Positions 7,397 through 7,549 of a stretch of 7,549 nucleotides of DNA are shown in pieces. The stretch's first letter is position 1, and each line of letters starts with the position of its first letter. This stretch comes from Actinomycetota bacterium (GTDB lineage: Bacteria; Actinomycetota; UBA4738), in the NCBI GenBank assembly GCA_005885025.1, contig VAYC01000149.1, positions 1 through 7,549 of the forward strand. Direction: 5' to 3'. The notes beneath the pieces were generated by a model. It saw only the letters and a program-made list of their open reading frames with translations. It had not been told where the DNA came from and ran no database searches. Position numbers and translations under genes: made by a program.

Positions 7397-7402
7397 AATA
7401 TA
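7397..7402 (-). promoter_or_regulatory. Candidate -10 box for arc
   Basis: TATATT on the minus strand differs from TATAAT at one base and sits in an AT-rich island (7397-7403) within a strongly GC-rich gap, 44 bases before the arc ATG. A start point near 7390 would give a leader of about 37 bases that includes the purine-rich ribosome binding site. No clear -35 hexamer is seen; that position is occupied by the GC-rich hairpin at 7409-7433. Confidence 0.4.
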
Positions 7403-7408
7403 TGCCGG

Positions 7409-7433
7409 GCCCCTCCGGTTTCGTGGGAGGGGC
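7409..7433. terminator. GC-rich hairpin between the trmI-like gene and arc
   Basis: GCCCCTCC (7409-7416) and GGAGGGGC (7426-7433) form a perfect 8-bp stem around a 9-base loop. It lies 43 bases past the stop of the upstream gene and just before the candidate arc -10 box, so it may end the upstream transcript or serve as an operator for arc. On the minus strand no T-tract follows (the next bases are CCGGCATATATTGGG), so intrinsic termination of the upstream gene would be imperfect. On the plus strand a pyrimidine-rich stretch (ATTCTCTCCTAT) follows, but no plus-strand gene is seen there. Confidence 0.45.
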
Positions 7434-7476
7434 ATTCTCTCCTATACGCGGTTTGTCGGCCCGGGGGATGGCCGGC

Positions 7477-7549
7477 TTAAGGCTCGGCGTACGACCTTCG
7501 CCCCACGGTGATGAATCCCGTGTGGGCGACCATGCGGTGGTCGGGCCGG
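7477..7549 (-). CDS. trmI: C-terminal end of a TrmI-like tRNA (adenine-58-N1)-methyltransferase, 5' truncated
   Basis: Reading the minus strand from 7548 gives 23 codons, [20 protein letters not shown] then AEP, followed by TAA at 7479-7477. The pattern RPxHxMxxHTxFL/IxxxRR matches the end of actinobacterial TrmI, the S-adenosylmethionine-dependent enzyme that makes m1A58 in the tRNA T-loop. In M. tuberculosis and related genomes TrmI lies immediately upstream of the proteasome ATPase gene on the same strand, which is exactly this position. Only the tail is present, so no catalytic motif can be seen, and the call rests on this short tail plus synteny. It is separated from arc by 124 bases containing a hairpin and a -10-like box. 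Confidence 0.75.
   Translation of the reverse strand, partial: RPDHRMVAHTGFITVGRRSYAEP

Noticed and set aside
6441..7511. 356-codon open frame on the plus strand opposite arc
   Set aside because: It is antisense to a fully conserved ATPase and its residues show no family motifs; long antisense frames are expected in GC-rich codon-biased genes.
1..7549. A novel defence or mobile system
   Set aside because: Every gene belongs to the known Pup-proteasome locus, its TrmI neighbour or an S9 peptidase; no transposase, integrase, CRISPR or toxin-antitoxin signature is present.

Overview
This window is a Pup-proteasome locus of a high-GC actinomycetote (Actinomycetota). It carries the whole pathway on the minus strand, in the order ARC/Mpa ATPase, Dop, Pup, PrcB, PrcA, PafA. 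The system itself is known. Protein comparisons here are from memory of the Mycobacterium tuberculosis homologues. The phylum follows from the gene content and order, the strong GC bias and the GTG/TTG starts. I cannot name a genus; the Pup tail and the propeptide differ from M. tuberculosis, so it is probably not a close relative.

Layout, read in the direction of minus-strand transcription (right to left). At 7549-7477 lie the last 23 codons of a gene whose tail matches TrmI (tRNA m1A58 methyltransferase), the usual upstream neighbour of this locus. A 124-base gap follows, with a GC-rich hairpin, a -10-like box and a purine-rich ribosome binding site. Then come arc (7352-5595), a 63-base gap holding a near-perfect 19-base palindrome, dop (5531-4047), and an 81-base gap with promoter-like and fold-back sequence. 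The coupled genes pup, prcB and prcA follow: pup/prcB overlap as GTGA and prcB/prcA as TGATG. Last is pafA (2127-769), with a GTG start and no Shine-Dalgarno sequence. At the left edge, converging on pafA, is the C-terminal part of an S9-family serine peptidase on the plus strand (1-744).

The genes work together as follows. PafA joins the C-terminal glutamate of Pup to lysines on target proteins. ARC recognises Pup through its N-terminal coiled coil, unfolds the target, and docks on the PrcA/PrcB 20S core by its C-terminal QYL tail. PrcB cuts with its N-terminal threonine. Dop recycles Pup. This Pup is encoded with a terminal Glu (GGE), so the deamidation step needed by GGQ-type Pups is not required.

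Points to check: (1) the prcA frame has no stop where the protein should end and runs about 600 bases into pafA, which suggests an indel near 2230 or an unusual overlap; (2) the peptidase nucleophile motif RGGSAGGY is duplicated in tandem by a diverged 27-base repeat; (3) three intergenic dyads and several -10-like boxes, including an arrangement that could hide the pup ribosome binding site in read-through mRNA and a spacing that would make pafA mRNA leaderless. No intergenic stretch exceeds 300 bases, and I saw no tRNA, rRNA, CRISPR array or mobile element.
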